A stretch of DNA of 51,545 nt from Prevotella sp. (GTDB lineage Bacteria; Bacteroidota; Bacteroidia; Bacteroidales; Bacteroidaceae): positions 1-51,545 of the forward strand of contig JAFVGS010000052.1 in assembly GCA_017474845.1 (NCBI GenBank). Direction: 5' to 3'. The stretch's first letter is position 1. Each line of letters opens with the position of its first letter. The position numbers and the translations under genes were made by a program. Below are positions 1 to 8,200 of the stretch, in pieces. The notes below the pieces were generated by a model. It saw nothing but the letters and a program-made list of their open reading frames with translations, ran no database searches and had not been told where the DNA came from.

Positions 1-1
1 G

Positions 2-412
2 ATCAACGGCGTGTTCTCCGACTTCCCGCAGTCGATCATCGACGAGCTGCTGAACGGCAACGCGGTGTCGATCGACGGCCTGGGCACGTTCAAGCTGAAG
101 GTGCAGGGCAAGAGCCAGAAGGACAAGAAGCTGGTGACGAGCGCCGGGGCGAAGATCACCGTGCTGTTCGACCCCGCCGCCGAGCTGACCTCGCGGCTGA
201 ACGACGAGCGGGAGTTCCGCTTCGTGGAGGTGCCCACGGCCGAGGGCCAGCAGGATGCCGAAGAGGGTGGTGACACCCCCGGCGGCGATACTCCTGGCGG
301 TGATACCCCTGGCGGTGATACGCCTACACCTACGCCCGACCCGGACAACGGTGGTGGCTCCGGCGACAATGGCGGCGGAGGCAGCAATGGCGGAGGCAAC
401 GACGTGAACTGA
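2..412 (+). CDS. HU/IHF-like DNA-binding protein with Gly-rich tail, 5' end outside the window
   Basis: The frame is open from base 2, so the true start lies upstream; the GTG at 11 is only an internal candidate. The visible 136 residues begin inside an HU-family fold: SIDGLGTFKL near residue 25 is the conserved strand-turn of Bacteroidales HU-like proteins. This is followed by the usual segment ending in a FR(F)VE strand. A low-complexity tail follows, with GGDTP repeated about four times, a TPTPDPDN stretch and a Gly/Asn/Ser-rich end finishing in NGGGNDVN. The same ending closes the DUF6261-type protein at 35517-36494. By family the N-terminal part should bind DNA as a dimer; the tail's role is unknown. 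The HU-fold assignment is fairly sure, and its cellular role is open. Confidence 0.75.
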   Translation: MNGVFSDFPQSIIDELLNGNAVSIDGLGTFKLKVQGKSQKDKKLVTSAGAKITVLFDPAAELTSRLNDEREFRFVEVPTAEGQQDAEEGGDTPGGDTPGGDTPGGDTPTPTPDPDNGGGSGDNGGGGSNGGGNDVN

Positions 413-423
413 TTCGCGTGAAT

Positions 424-461
424 AAAAAATCCCGTATCGTTTTGGCGGTACGGGATTTTTT
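424..461 (+). terminator. Rho-independent terminator of the HU-like gene
   Basis: A perfect 13-bp stem (424-436 with 449-461) with A- and T-rich ends and a 12-base loop lies 12 bases after the HU-like stop codon. The loop carries a TTTTGG that fits the -33 element of the next promoter. Confidence 0.85.
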
Positions 462-472
462 GTTTACCTTTG
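441..472 (+). promoter_or_regulatory. Bacteroidetes-type promoter for the GH43-GH105 gene
   Basis: TACCTTTG at 465-472 matches the -7 consensus TAnnTTTG exactly. A TTTG at 441-444 lies 20 bases upstream and is a -33 element. It falls in the loop of the preceding terminator. The start codon at 494 lies 21 bases after the -7 box. Confidence 0.8.
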
Positions 473-493
473 CAGCAAATATAGCTGAACGAT

Positions 494-2941
494 ATGAAAA
501 AGAGAATGTCATTATGCTTAGCAACATTGCTGGCGGTGTTGCTGACGGTGCCGGCAACGATGGCGGCGCAAGAGAGAAAGGGGAACTTCCAGAAGGGTGA
601 CTACGGCTATCTGTACTGCCACATGAACGACCGTGGACGGGCCTGGACGGCCTATGCCCTGAGCCGCGACGGCATGCACTACCACGACCTGCTGAACGGC
701 GACTCCGTGTTCAGCGACAGCGAGCATGCCCGCATCGAGGGAGCCACGCGCGATGCCTACATCTTCCGCAAGCACGACGGCTCGGGCTATCTGATGCTCT
801 GCACCGACATGAACGTGGGGGCCTTCAAGCGGCTGAGGAAACAGGCCGAGTGGGACAACTACGGCATAGACCTGCTGCGCAGCGACGACCTGCTGCACTG
901 GGAGAGCGTGACCTTCGACTTCCGTCAGGGCCCCGGCATCTTCAGCAATCCCGAGGCGGAGAGCGTCTATAAGGACTGGAAGACCGTCAACCGCGTGTGG
1001 GCTCCGCAGGCCGTTTGGGATGACGACTACGTGTGGCCTGACGGCCGGCGGGGAGGCTACTTCGTGTACTACTCGATGTGGAACCGTGCCGAGGAGCAGT
1101 ACGACCGGATGTACTACTCGTATGCCGACGAGTCGTTCACCCAGCTGACGCAGCCGCGACTGCTCTTCGACTGGGGCTACGCCACTATCGACGCCGACAT
1201 CAACTGGGTGAAGGCCGACCGCCAGTGGCACATGATGATCAAGAAGGAGGGAGGCACGCCGGGACTCTTCACGACGGCTGCCCCCGCGCTCACCGGTCCC
1301 TGGCCCGAACCGTCGGACGACGACTACGTCAACTTCGAGGGCAAGAAGAAATGTGAGGGTGTTTCGGCCTTCCAGCTGGCCGGTCGCGACGACTGGGTCA
1401 TCGGCTACATCGAATACTCGTCGCGTCCGAAGAACTACCGCCTGTGTCTGGCCGACGAGACGATGCACAACTTCCGCGAGCCCCGCAACATTGAGGGCGT
1501 GGACCGTCCGCAGCACGGATCGTTCCTGCGGATTACCAAGGAGGAATACGACCGTCTGGAAACATTGAACCGAGTCGCGACGGACGAAGGCGAAGCCAAC
1601 GACAACAATACGCCGCTGCACCTGATGAAGCCTGCCTACCGGGTGGGCTATGGCGTGTCGGCCAAGGAGCGCGTCAAGGCGACGATGGACCGCGTGCTGC
1701 GGTATATCGATGCCCAGACACCGGCCCAGCTCGTGGACAAGAAGACGGGCGAGGCGGTGACGGACATGAAGCAGATCACCGCCGACACCCAGCTGAAGCA
1801 GGGCGGCTTCCGGCTGACGAGCTACGAGTGGGGCGTCACCTACTCGGGCGTGCTGGCAGCCTATGAGGCTACTGGCGATGAGGCTTACCGCGACTATGTG
1901 TTCAAGCGCCACAAGCTCCTGGCAGAGATGGCGCCCTATTTCGCCAAGCTCCATCAGAAGGGTGAGCAGATAGATGTCAACGCCCGTAAGGTGGTCGATC
2001 CGCATGCGCTCGACGATGCCGGCGCGGTCTGCTGCTCGATGATCAAGGCCATGGGAACGGTCTTCAATGGAGCCGATCAGTCTTTGCGCACCCTCATCGA
2101 TGCTCGCATCAGCCACTACTCCGACTATATTATAAATAAGGAATACCGTCTGGCCGACGGAACCTTTGCCCGCATCCGTCCGCAGAAGAACACGGTGTGG
2201 CTCGACGACATGTTCATGGGTGTGCCCGCCGTTGCGTATATGGGAAAGTACACGGGCGATCCGAAATACTTCGACGAGGCAGCGCGCCAGGTGCTGCAGT
2301 TTGCCAGCAGGATGTGGGTACCGGAAAAGAACCTGTTCCGCCACGGATGGGTGGAGTCTATGCAGGAGCATCCCGCCTTCCATTGGGGCAGGGCCAACGG
2401 CTGGGCGATCCTTACGATGTGCGAGGTGCTCGACGTGCTGCCGGAGGATCATCCGCAGCGGGCGGAGATCATGAGTCTGATGCGGTCGCATCTGAAGGGT
2501 CTCGCCGCCCTGCAGCATCACGACGGCTACTGGCACCAGTTGCTCGACCGCAGCGACACCTATCTGGAGGCCTCGGCCACAGCCATCTATGCCTACTGCT
2601 TTGCCCATGCCATCAACAAGGGGTGGGTGGATGCCAAGGTCTATGGCCCCGTGGCGCAGCTGGCCTGGCACGCCGTGGAGGCATCCGTCAATGACAAGGG
2701 GCAGGTGGAGAATGTGTGCGTCGGCACGGGCATGGGCTTCGACCCTGCGTTCTATGCCTACCGGCCCGTCCATGTGATGGCCGCCCACGGCTACGGACCG
2801 GTCATCTGGGCTGGCGCCGAGATGCTACGGCTGCTCGACCGTCAGCATCCGAAGATGAACGACTCCGCCGTCTGGTTCTACGATGAGGCTATTCCTACCG
2901 ATGCGCCGATCTTCAACTACGACGGCAGCACACGGTTCTAA
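494..2941 (+). CDS. Exported GH43-GH105 fusion: beta-fructosidase-fold glycosidase plus unsaturated rhamnogalacturonyl hydrolase
   Basis: This 815-residue protein starts with a signal peptide (MKKRMSLCLATLLAVLLTV...AAQ). Residues about 35-365 look like a GH43 five-bladed propeller (YLYCHMNDRGRAWTAYALS near the start, then RVWAPQAVWDD). Residues about 390-810 are a GH105 (alpha/alpha)6 barrel: VWLDDMFMG near 568 and HWGRANGWA near 629 are family hallmarks. GH105 enzymes remove the 4,5-unsaturated galacturonate that lyases leave at the non-reducing end of rhamnogalacturonan fragments. The GH43 half probably trims arabinan or galactan side chains; its exact specificity cannot be read. It has its own promoter and converges with two PL11 lyases that would generate its substrate. 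The ATG at 494 is chosen because a complete signal peptide follows it. Single genes for each half are more usual. Confidence 0.85.
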   Translation: MKKRMSLCLATLLAVLLTVPATMAAQERKGNFQKGDYGYLYCHMNDRGRAWTAYALSRDGMHYHDLLNGDSVFSDSEHARIEGATRDAYIFRKHDGSGYLMLCTDMNVGAFKRLRKQAEWDNYGIDLLRSDDLLHWESVTFDFRQGPGIFSNPEAESVYKDWKTVNRVWAPQAVWDDDYVWPDGRRGGYFVYYSMWNRAEEQYDRMYYSYADESFTQLTQPRLLFDWGYATIDADINWVKADRQWHMMIKKEGGTPGLFTTAAPALTGPWPEPSDDDYVNFEGKKKCEGVSAFQLAGRDDWVIGYIEYSSRPKNYRLCLADETMHNFREPRNIEGVDRPQHGSFLRITKEEYDRLETLNRVATDEGEANDNNTPLHLMKPAYRVGYGVSAKERVKATMDRVLRYIDAQTPAQLVDKKTGEAVTDMKQITADTQLKQGGFRLTSYEWGVTYSGVLAAYEATGDEAYRDYVFKRHKLLAEMAPYFAKLHQKGEQIDVNARKVVDPHALDDAGAVCCSMIKAMGTVFNGADQSLRTLIDARISHYSDYIINKEYRLADGTFARIRPQKNTVWLDDMFMGVPAVAYMGKYTGDPKYFDEAARQVLQFASRMWVPEKNLFRHGWVESMQEHPAFHWGRANGWAILTMCEVLDVLPEDHPQRAEIMSLMRSHLKGLAALQHHDGYWHQLLDRSDTYLEASATAIYAYCFAHAINKGWVDAKVYGPVAQLAWHAVEASVNDKGQVENVCVGTGMGFDPAFYAYRPVHVMAAHGYGPVIWAGAEMLRLLDRQHPKMNDSAVWFYDEAIPTDAPIFNYDGSTRF

Positions 2942-2978
2942 ACAAAAATCCCCGCCAGTCTCCGGCGGGGATTTTTGT
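2942..2978. terminator. Bidirectional terminator between GH43-GH105 and PL11
   Basis: A perfect 15-bp stem (2942-2956 with 2964-2978) has a GC core and A/T flanks on both sides. It works for both convergent genes: it begins right after the plus-strand stop and touches the last base of the minus-strand stop. Confidence 0.9.
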
Positions 2979-5224
2979 CACTTGATGATGAGTTTCTTTC
3001 CTTTCTTGATATAGATGCCCTTGGCCTTCGGCTCTCCCTTCAGTTTCCGTCCGTCCAAGGAGTACCAATTATCCATTGTCCATTGTCCATTATCCATTAG
3101 CGTAGCGTCATGGATTCCCGTCGGGTTATAGGCGCCGATGAAGTCGGGCAGGTAGAATCCGAGGTGTGGCGGCTGGTTGTAGGCGGTGTTCTGCCAGGCT
3201 ACGGCCATGCGATAGGTGTGGTCGTGCATCAGGGTGGGGAAGCGGTAGTCGGTCTCGTAGGCCGTCGAGTAGATGTTCAGCGTGGCACTGTCGTCCTTGC
3301 TCCAGAGGATGATCTCCTCGCGCCAGTCGCCGAAGATATCGGCAGAGAGACAGGGCGTCGACTTCGTACCATTGCAGGAAGAGGAGTTGCCCATGGATAC
3401 GGCACCGATGGCCGACAAGCCTGGGCCGAGCATCAGATTGCTTTTGCCATATTTGCCGATGGACGTGCCGTCGAGCAATTCGTCACTGGCATCACCATCC
3501 CAATAGACGCGGAAGTTCATCGAGGGCTTCGACGAGCCGACCTCCTGGCCTGTGATGGCATTGAACGGGTTCTGGTTACGGCTGCCGCTGTTGAAACCGC
3601 CGTATGAAGACCAGAACTCATAGCCGCGACTGTCGGCTACGATGTCGGCAGCCAGTCCGCGGCCGTTGTCGGCTCCCTTCTGTCCGCCCTTCCAGATGAT
3701 TTCTCCCGTCGCGGCATCGTGCAGGTCCCAGGCATAGTCTCCTTTTTCCTCATGCACATCGAAGAGTTCCAGTCCGGGACGGTCGGGGTCGAGGTCGCCC
3801 AGATGGATGGCGTCGCCATGACCGAAGCCCACGGCATAGAGCATCTTGCCGTCGTTGTCGAGCGCAGCGGAACCCCAGATGATTTCGTCCGCACCATCCC
3901 CGTCGACATCGCCGATGGAGAGGTTGTGGTTACCGTTGGCATACATCGTGTAGCGGCCCAGGCCTGAAGTACAGATGTCGCCCTTGTAGGTCTCGGTATG
4001 GCCGTCGGCATCCATCACGCTGTAGCTGTCCTTCTTGTCGGAGCTGTGCAGCCAGCGCGTCGTCAGTTGCTTGCCGTCGAAATCGACCGCCCAGATATAG
4101 GCGTAGGTGTAATAGCCTCGGCAGAAGATGCCGCTGGGCAGTGCGTCGGGACCGCCGAGCCAGGCGACGGCCGCCAGATAGCGCTCACCACGGTTGCCAT
4201 AGTCGCCACGGTCTTTCTTGCCGCTGCGGTCGTCCCAGTTGAAGGAACCTTCGGCCTCACTCAGTTCTGCCTTGGCGTTGCGGTTGGGGTAGTAGGCGAT
4301 GGTATGGATGGCAGCACCGGTCTGTCCGTCGAACACGGTGAGATACTCCTGGCCGCCGTTGATACGTCCGGCGGAAGTGCGCCAGTCCTTCGTGTTGTCG
4401 GCGGCCTTGATGTTTTCATCGGTAGCGGCCTGGTTCACGTAGTTGCCTTGTCCGTCCTTGCTGCCCGGAGCCGTCTTGCACATCAGCTCAGCCCGTCCGT
4501 CCTTGTCGAAGTCGTAGACCATGAACTGCGTATAGTGGGCTCCGGCACGGATGTTCACACCGAGGTCGATACGCCAGAGTAATGTACAATTTGACAATGT
4601 ACCATCTGACAATTTGCCATTTTCGATTTTATAGCAGTCGAGGAACACGTTGTCGGTCTTGTCGCTCTGGGAGTTGTCCTTCGAGGTGGAAGGATCCCAT
4701 TTGACGATGATCTCATACTGTCCGTCGCCGTCCACGTCGCCCACCGAACAGTCGTTAGGGGAGTAGGTTCCTCCCTGGGCTCCAGTCTCCGGACGGTCGA
4801 GCTTCAGTTCCAGATAGCTCTTCGCCCAAGGCTTCACGGCTGGTGTGGTATCCACGGCTTTCCCACCCACGAGTGTCACCACCTGGAATTCATCGTCGGC
4901 CGTTCCATCGACAGTCATCGATGTGGCTCCTGCGATGTCTTGGGCGATGGGCTGACCGTTTTTCAACAGGTCGAACGTCACGGTGGCATCGTTGTTTAAT
5001 GGGTCGGGGGCTTGCACCTCGGTACCTAACAAGCGCCAGCTGACGAACACCTTATCCTTTGTTGTCGGGAAGACCACCAGTCCGCGGTCCAGTTTCTCCA
5101 TCTGACTCTGTGGTGTGCTCAACGCTGTCTGAGCATGACTACCGACAGCCCATGCCAGCAGCCCGCACAGCACTAATGATTGTGCATGATGCATGATGCA
5201 TTGTGCATTAATAGTTAGTTTCAT
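2978..5224 (-). CDS. PL11 rhamnogalacturonan lyase with C-terminal sorting-like tail
   Basis: This 748-residue secreted lyase resembles the YesW/YesX family. It cleaves the Rha-GalA backbone of rhamnogalacturonan I by beta-elimination and binds calcium. The sequence shows KLDRGLVVF after the signal peptide, then the calcium-site repeats DVDGDGQYEI, DFDKDGRAEL and DVDGDGADEI. The hallmark RAGAHYTQFMVYD is intact, and ADIFGDWREEIILWS lies near residue 620. The C-terminus, YSLDGRKLKGEPKAKGIYIK, resembles T9SS type A or Prevotella sorting tails. The gene follows the larger PL11 by 15 bases, so the two are probably one operon. Three simple-word repeats are embedded in frame: in the signal peptide region, inside the lyase domain, and just before the tail. 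The domain insertion is evident because relatives read KLDGTLLWRIDLG there, whereas this protein carries about ten extra residues. Confidence 0.9.
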   Translation of the reverse strand: MKLTINAQCIMHHAQSLVLCGLLAWAVGSHAQTALSTPQSQMEKLDRGLVVFPTTKDKVFVSWRLLGTEVQAPDPLNNDATVTFDLLKNGQPIAQDIAGATSMTVDGTADDEFQVVTLVGGKAVDTTPAVKPWAKSYLELKLDRPETGAQGGTYSPNDCSVGDVDGDGQYEIIVKWDPSTSKDNSQSDKTDNVFLDCYKIENGKLSDGTLSNCTLLWRIDLGVNIRAGAHYTQFMVYDFDKDGRAELMCKTAPGSKDGQGNYVNQAATDENIKAADNTKDWRTSAGRINGGQEYLTVFDGQTGAAIHTIAYYPNRNAKAELSEAEGSFNWDDRSGKKDRGDYGNRGERYLAAVAWLGGPDALPSGIFCRGYYTYAYIWAVDFDGKQLTTRWLHSSDKKDSYSVMDADGHTETYKGDICTSGLGRYTMYANGNHNLSIGDVDGDGADEIIWGSAALDNDGKMLYAVGFGHGDAIHLGDLDPDRPGLELFDVHEEKGDYAWDLHDAATGEIIWKGGQKGADNGRGLAADIVADSRGYEFWSSYGGFNSGSRNQNPFNAITGQEVGSSKPSMNFRVYWDGDASDELLDGTSIGKYGKSNLMLGPGLSAIGAVSMGNSSSCNGTKSTPCLSADIFGDWREEIILWSKDDSATLNIYSTAYETDYRFPTLMHDHTYRMAVAWQNTAYNQPPHLGFYLPDFIGAYNPTGIHDATLMDNGQWTMDNWYSLDGRKLKGEPKAKGIYIKKGKKLIIK
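3068..3099. repeat. In-frame ATCCATT/GTCCATT word repeat in PL11
   Basis: Four to five imperfect copies of a 7-base word (TATCCAT/TGTCCAT) encode the linker LMDNGQWTMDN just before the C-terminal tail. The same words occur at 5333-5361 and near 49243-49276. Confidence 0.75.
4581..4620. repeat. In-frame word repeat inserted within the PL11 lyase domain
   Basis: Imperfect copies of ACAATTTG/ACAATGTACC words make up this stretch. It encodes ENGKLSDGTLSN between the YKI and LLWRIDLG strands. The paralog at 5240-9367 reads FKLDGTKLWWLDFG there without extra residues, so this is an insertion in a conserved position. Confidence 0.7.
5181..5210. repeat. TGCATGA word repeat in the signal-peptide region of PL11
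   Basis: Overlapping TGTGCAT/GATGCAT words encode the residues INAQCIMHHAQS near the start of the PL11 protein. This gives an unusual polar n-region before the hydrophobic LVLCGLLAWAVG core. Confidence 0.6.
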
Positions 5225-5239
5225 TTTTATTATACCTTA

Positions 5240-8200
5240 TTATTTTATAATGACTTTCTTTCCGTTCTTGATATAGATGCCCTTCACCTTCGGCTCGCCG
5301 TTCAACTTCCGTCCGTCGAGCGAATACCAATGATCCATTATCCGTTGTCCATTATCCATTAGCGTAGCGTTATAGATTCCCGTAGGTACATCCGTCACTT
5401 TCAGTTTGCCTTCTTTCTTCAACAGTTCTGAGGTATCCCAGTACAGTCCCTCTGGCAGTTCAGGCAGGTTCACGACCGTGCCCGATGTGGCTTGCAGGGC
5501 ACCTGCCTTCCACAGCACAATCTCGTCGCCGGCCTTCATCTCCTTGCTCTTCAGACTGATGTTTATGCTGCCGCTGACGATGAGTGTGCCGGCCACCTCG
5601 ATATAGGAATGACTGATTTTGCCTTTCACCTTCGAGATATCCAGAACGAGCCGCTTGGCTGTGGTGCGGCCAGTGCCGGTAATCACAGCCTTGTCGATGA
5701 GTGTGCCGATGGTCACGTCCTTGCCGTTGTTGTGGAATGTGCCCGTGACGGTGGCCTTGCCCAAGCCTTTGTCATTGTTCCACTGCAACTGGGGATCATA
5801 ACTGCCGGTCTTCTTGTTCAGGAAGTTCAGGGTGCCCTCAAACTGGCTCCAGTCGCCCTGCATATTACAGCGCACGCTGGTCACGTTCACCGTCAGTTCA
5901 CCGCTACCGAGCAACTTGCCCTGATAGTCGCAGCGTGAGTCGAGAATCCACGTAGCGGTCTTCCCTTCAGGCACTACGATGTTCGCGGAGCTTGTAGAAT
6001 AGCTATAGATGTCGTCGGGATCTTTCAGCGAACCGCCGTTCAGTATGACGAGTGAGGGATATTGATGACGGTTGCCGACTTCACCACCCTGAAGGATGCC
6101 CTGCTCCACGATGAGCGTGTCGGCCTTCAGTGTGTTGCCGATCACGAGCGTGCCGCTGCCCGTCTTCGTGAGGCTCGAATTGTCTATTTGACTGATGGCG
6201 CCATTGGCCGTAAGCTTCGAGCCAGAAGTGGTGTTGATGATGCCGCCGCCCTTACCCAACGCCAGCCTTTGCGTGGTGACGATGGTGCCCTTCGTGGCCA
6301 GTTCACCCTTACCCTTAAAGGTTATTAGAGAAGCAGCACTGCCCAGCGCACCGTATTCTGCTCCCTGGGCATTAGCCAGCGCAGACACGGTGAGCGTGCC
6401 CTCCTCTATGGTGACACCGCCTGTCAGTCGGTTGGTATTGTTGATGGTGAGATTGCCTGCCCCGCGCTTGGTGATATAGTAAATACCGATGATGGCTCCG
6501 TCGCCCGTGAGTGTGTAGTCCTTTGTGGTGTTATCAAACACTACGTTGCCAGGTATCACATCCTCGGTGATGGTAACAGTCGTCTGCTGGGCCTCGTCGT
6601 TGAAAGTCACCCGGTCACCAGTTACGAAGAAGTCCTTTGTACCATCGGCAAGCAGGAAGTTCTGCTTTCCGGCAAAGTCCCAGATGCCGTCGGTACCACC
6701 ATCCCATGTTACGTCTGCAGCATGGCGCAAGGCTGACACATCGAGGTAAATCTTACCGCCCTCATGACTGAGAGAAGCCTTCTCACCGGTGAGTCCCTCG
6801 ATCACGATGTCATCGATGTTGCCTTCAATCTTTTCTGCATCCACGAGCAGGTGTCTGCCTTCATAGAATCCGCCTGTCAACACAAACTTGAACACAGGAG
6901 CTGAGTATTGTGGTCCATACTGCCAATCCTTTGTCTCGATGGATAGTACGCGGGCCTTTACGCATCCGACGGTGCCACTGGCGGATACATTGAAATGGAT
7001 CCGAGAGCCGAACCCCATGGTGAGCGTGTCGGTCTCTACACCATCCCATCCTGGGCATAATTTTGCACCATAGTCCATCTTGATTCCTTTCAGGAATTTT
7101 CCGCCATTCGAAACAAGTGTCGCAAAGCGGTTCAGCCACACGCGGCTGTTCTGCATCGTGCCGTTAAAACGCAGTGCGCCTGCCCATACATCCGTCGGGC
7201 CGGTATAGGTCTCTGTCACCTTAGGCAAATCCAAGATGCCGTCGCCTTGCTTCACTAGACGCATGGCACCAGTAAAGGCTCCTCCCGTCAGCGTATGGAT
7301 AAAGTATTCTTTGATGATATGTTCGTTGTCGTCGTAGCCCTGTACCCAGATCGGCGCATTGTCATAGAAGACGCTGGGGCTTGCGCCGTCAGCAACACTG
7401 ACCGTCATGTCGTTAGGCTCACACAGGATAACTGGAGCCTGATCGTCCGTGTCCGTCCGTGTTTGTCCGATGCCAATTGTTTCTCCGTTGCCTATTTCCT
7501 GACGGCCGGTCATCGTCAGCGGAGGCGGTGCCTGGGTGATGCCTTCCAGCTCGCCTACGAAATAGCTCACGTGGGGAGGCTGGTTATAGCCGCACATCTG
7601 CCAGGCCATCGCCTGACGGTACTGGTGGTCGTGCCACAGCGTGGAGATACGCCAGTCTGTGGGGATAGTTGTGGTATAGATACGGATCTTGTTATCCTTG
7701 GTTCGGGTGATTACTTCCTCGCGCCAGTCACCGAGGATGTCACCCTGATAACAGGGCGTTCCCTTCGTGTCGTTGTTGGTCATCGAACCCTTCAAGGTCT
7801 CTATCACGCCCTTGCCATATTTATAAATAGTGACAGCCGTGTTCTTTCCCTGACTCGAATAGTCCTGGGTTTCCTCCAGCAGGTCACCATCCCAATAGAT
7901 GCGGAAGTTCTGTGTGATGTTGTCCTTCGTACCACCATGCAGCGGACCGTTGATGACTGAGCTGATTAGCCCAGGATCGCGGCTTGACACACCCTGACAG
8001 CCGGGATGGTCGTTGGTAAAGTTACCCATCATCGCACGCCCGTCATCGCGGTCGGAAGTATAGCGGTAGTAGATTTTCGATGTTGTGGCATCTCGGTAGT
8101 TGTTGCCAGGGTTGTCCTCGTTGCAGGCGAAGATCTCCTGTCCGTGAACGTAAGGATTGAAGTCTCCCACGTGGTGGGCATCGCCGTGACCTAAGCCTGT

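Noticed and set aside
518-2788. 756-residue open frame on the minus strand
   Set aside because: It lies fully opposite the GH43-GH105 gene, is His/Val/Arg-rich and matches nothing; it is a by-product of high GC at third positions of the real gene.
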